Source: CAVPDE01 sp964580575
GTDB taxonomy: Bacteria > Desulfobacterota > DSM-4660 > Desulfatiglandales > HGW-15
Direction: 5' to 3'
Length of the DNA: 64,000 bases
Assembly (NCBI GenBank): GCA_964580575.1
Contig: CAZOLJ010000005.1
Coordinates: 1 to 64,000 of the forward strand
Shown here piece after piece: positions 62,059 through 64,000 of this stretch (positions within the stretch are counted from its first letter, which is position 1; each line of letters begins with the position of its first letter). The notes under the pieces are model-generated. The model was not told where the DNA came from. It worked only from the letters and a program-made list of their open reading frames with translations, and did no database searches. The translations under genes were made by a program, and so were the position numbers.

Positions 62059-63225
62059 ATGACTCGCGTGGCCCTTCTCAAGTGCGAGGACTACGATTCC
62101 CTGCTGATCAGAGAGAAAACGCTTGAAGCGCTGGATCTCATCGGTCTTGAGCCGGGAATCTTTGCGGGGAAAAGGGTGGTCATGAAGCCGAATCTCTTGA
62201 GCGCCACAGCGCCGGAAAAAAGCGTGGTGACCCACCCGGAGTTCTTCCGGGCGGCGGTGCGCATGGTCCGAGACCACGGAGGCAAACCCATCCTGTGCGA
62301 GTCGCCGGGCTTTCAACCCCTCGCTAAGGTGATGAAGAGGGCCGGCTACGACCGAATTGCGGAGGAGGAAGGCTGCGAGATTGCGGACCCCAGAGCGACA
62401 GGTGTCCTGTTCTACGACGGTCCCTGCCGGTATAAGAGGTTCGAGATTTCTTCAGCCGTGTTTGATGCGGACATCATCCTGAACCTGCCCAAATTCAAAA
62501 CTCACGCGCTGACCTACATTACGGGCGCGGTGAAGAACCTGTTCGGTTTGATCTACGGCCTGAACAAGGCTCAGTGGCATTTGAAGGCGCGCAGCAAGGA
62601 GGAGTTTTCCGGGTTCCTGCTGGACTATTACGGCGCCCTTCTGGGAGGGTTTGAACAACCCAAAGTGTTTATCCATCTGATGGACGCGGTCATGGGCATG
62701 GAGGGCGAAGGGCCTGGTGTTGCAGGAACCCCCAGAAAGATCGGCGCCATTCTGGCAGGACAAGACGCCGTGTCTGTAGATGCGGTGGCGACCAAGGTAG
62801 TGGGTCTTCGTCTGAAAGAGGTGCTGACCGTCACCCTAGGAGAGAAGAGGGGGCTCGGTACAGGCGCTTTTGATCGGATTGACCTTAAGGGCGCTGGTCT
62901 GGATGGGTTTCAAGTCCGTGATTATGTTCCGAGCAAAGCGAGGGGCCGGTCGCCCGGGTCCCGCTGGCCGCTCAGCACAAAAGCATTTAAAGATCTTCTT
63001 GTCGAAAAACCCGTGCCGTCCAGAGAGCGTTGCACTCTGTGCTATCAGTGCAAAGCCATTTGCCCCGGAGGAGCCATTAGCGAATCCAGGGGCGAAAGCG
63101 GCATTCCCCGTTACGACTATGACAAATGCATCCGGTGCTACTGTTGCATGGAAATCTGTCCGGAAGCGGCCATCGGTCTTAAAAGGGGAAAGCTCCAGTG
63201 GATTGCAGATCAGTGGAACAAATGA
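62059..63225 (+). CDS. DUF362 protein with C-terminal 2x[4Fe-4S] ferredoxin domain
   Basis: This 388-residue protein starts at ATG 62059 with AAAGGAGAG upstream. The DUF362 domain shows KRVVMKPNLLSATAPEKSVV, THPEFFRAAVRM, ILNLPKFKTHALTYITGAVK, NLFG and LMDAVMGMEGEGP. Two cluster motifs follow: CTLCYQCKAICP and CIRCYCCMEICP. The family occurs in anaerobes; function is not established. The stop lies 41 bases before the broken hydrolase. Confidence 0.92.
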   Translation: MTRVALLKCEDYDSLLIREKTLEALDLIGLEPGIFAGKRVVMKPNLLSATAPEKSVVTHPEFFRAAVRMVRDHGGKPILCESPGFQPLAKVMKRAGYDRIAEEEGCEIADPRATGVLFYDGPCRYKRFEISSAVFDADIILNLPKFKTHALTYITGAVKNLFGLIYGLNKAQWHLKARSKEEFSGFLLDYYGALLGGFEQPKVFIHLMDAVMGMEGEGPGVAGTPRKIGAILAGQDAVSVDAVATKVVGLRLKEVLTVTLGEKRGLGTGAFDRIDLKGAGLDGFQVRDYVPSKARGRSPGSRWPLSTKAFKDLLVEKPVPSRERCTLCYQCKAICPGGAISESRGESGIPRYDYDKCIRCYCCMEICPEAAIGLKRGKLQWIADQWNK

Positions 63226-63266
63226 TTTTCCCTTCAAAAAAAGGCCATAGAACTTCCAAAGGAAAA

Positions 63267-63747
63267 GTGACAGCGAAAGGGTTCATTCTTGACTGCGCCA
63301 AGAAGGCGCTGCGCTGGCAAGCAGGGCTCCGCCGGCACACGATCCAGGTGGATGATCACGGTTGGGTCTACCTGGAAGGCGGAAAGGGAGAGACCATTCT
63401 TTTTGTTCACGGGTTTGGTATGGAAAAGGATGGCTGGGGACTGTTCCCAAAGGCCTTCAGCCGGGCTTACCACCTGGTTCTTCCTGATTTGCCGGGCTTT
63501 GGCGAGAATTCACGGTCGGAGTCCGTTGCCTATGATGTTCCGAGCCAGGTGAAACGGCTGAACCGTTTTGCGGAAAGCCTGGGTCTCAAACGACCGTATC
63601 CTCCATGTCTCGGGTGCAGAGATCTTCAGGAAAGGGCTCAGGAATGTAAAGGTGGTGATCCTGGATCAGTGCGGTCCCGTGCCTTTTTTTGAGAAACGGC
63701 CGGAGACGGTCAAAATCTACAAGGATTTTCTCGCAGCGGCGAAATAA
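63267..63747 (+). pseudogene. Alpha/beta hydrolase with internal deletion
   Basis: From GTG 63267 (AAAGGAAAA upstream) the frame gives an N-terminal hydrolase half: TILFVHGFGMEKDGWG, LVLPDLPGFGENSRS, LNRFAESLGLKR. The nucleophile elbow and cap that should follow are missing. Continuing at about 63590 in another frame comes RILHVSGAEIFRKGLRNVKV and VILDQCGPVPFFEKRPE to the TAA at 63745, the usual C-terminal end. The expected catalytic His in CGHVPF reads CGPVPF. An internal deletion plus frame change makes it inactive. Confidence 0.75.
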
Positions 63748-63839
63748 AGCACTATATTGGACTCATTGAGAATAGGCGGGCTTTTCGGCAGAAGCGAAGA
63801 TCTCCGTGACCTTTCAACGTCAACCAGGGAGGAAAGAAA

Positions 63840-64000
63840 ATGAGAAAAAGGATTCTGTGTGTGGCAATCGTTACGGTGGTTGCTGTGGCCGCATTTTTCG
63901 CCACGCCGGCAGCCGCTCAGGATGTGAAACGAATGACCATTGAAGAACTCAAGGGAATGCTCGGCAACCCCGATCTGGTGATCATCGATGCGCGTCGGGA
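63840..64000 (+). CDS. Secreted rhodanese-like protein (partial, runs off the window)
   Basis: Starts at ATG 63840 after GGGAGGAA. A clear Sec signal peptide (ILCVAIVTVVAVAAFFATPA with cleavage near AAAQ) is followed by MTIEELKGMLGNPDLVIIDA, the start of a rhodanese fold. The active-site Cys would be beyond the window end. Confidence 0.8.
   Translation, partial: MRKRILCVAIVTVVAVAAFFATPAAAQDVKRMTIEELKGMLGNPDLVIIDARR

Overview
The window looks like a chromosomal piece of an anaerobic or facultative Desulfobacterota (former Deltaproteobacteria) genome, probably a metagenome-derived scaffold: there is a 100-base run of N at 27763-27862. The taxonomic guess rests on moderately high GC, many small palindromic intergenic repeats, a TAXI-type TRAP transporter, a cytoplasmic molybdopterin enzyme with ferredoxin-type partner, and several DUF families common in that phylum. 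It is an inference, not a database match. No rRNA, tRNA, CRISPR array or intact transposase was seen.

Layout. 0.1-3.5 kb: a GH94-type phosphorylase resembling 1,2-beta-oligoglucan phosphorylases. 3.7-4.4 kb: a DJ-1/PfpI protein. 4.8-17.0 kb: a catabolic block with a TAXI TRAP transporter, MmgE/PrpD, a succinyl/malate-CoA-ligase-like pair, an HD protein, a ferredoxin, succinate dehydrogenase/fumarate reductase (anchor, flavoprotein, iron-sulfur) and a convergent CitE-like lyase. Together they could import an organic acid, activate it to a CoA thioester, cleave it and pass electrons to quinone. 17.3-25.7 kb (minus strand): an SbmA-like transporter fused to a decayed nucleotide-binding domain and two roughly 1000-residue six-hairpin glycosidase-like proteins. 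25.9-27.8 kb: HisF and a stand-alone GMP synthase ATP-pyrophosphatase. 28.2-34.9 kb: an IclR regulator with a palindromic promoter region, an acyl-CoA ligase, an acetylene-hydratase-like molybdenum/tungsten enzyme, a four-cluster ferredoxin and two accessory proteins. 35-49 kb: EF-hand protein, small hypotheticals, Mut7-C-like protein, QueG-like FeS protein, a CHASE2 cyclase with DUF928 partner, two tandem cytidylate-kinase-like/BON-like proteins, class III aminotransferase, a broken FecR-like gene, NUDIX/TPR, GNAT and DUF1848 genes. 48.8-51.7 kb: ligA and a hydrolase. 54.3-64 kb: methyltransferase, HAD, PPIase lipoprotein, DoxX, a second cyclase, M24 peptidase, nitroreductase, NUDIX, DUF362-ferredoxin, a deleted alpha/beta hydrolase and the start of a rhodanese protein.

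The most unusual stretch is 52.4-54.3 kb. It reads as the remnant of a chromosomal integron: a truncated IntI-type tyrosine recombinase on the plus strand with a strong promoter, and, divergent from it, small cassettes (RHH/RelE and RHH/PIN toxin-antitoxin pairs plus a 56-residue orphan ORF) separated by attC-like palindromes. Two cassette ORFs have their stop codon inside the TAAC core box.

The second theme is intergenic architecture. Several families of imperfect palindromes recur across the window, including two nearly identical copies of about 180 bp that lie 31 kb apart.
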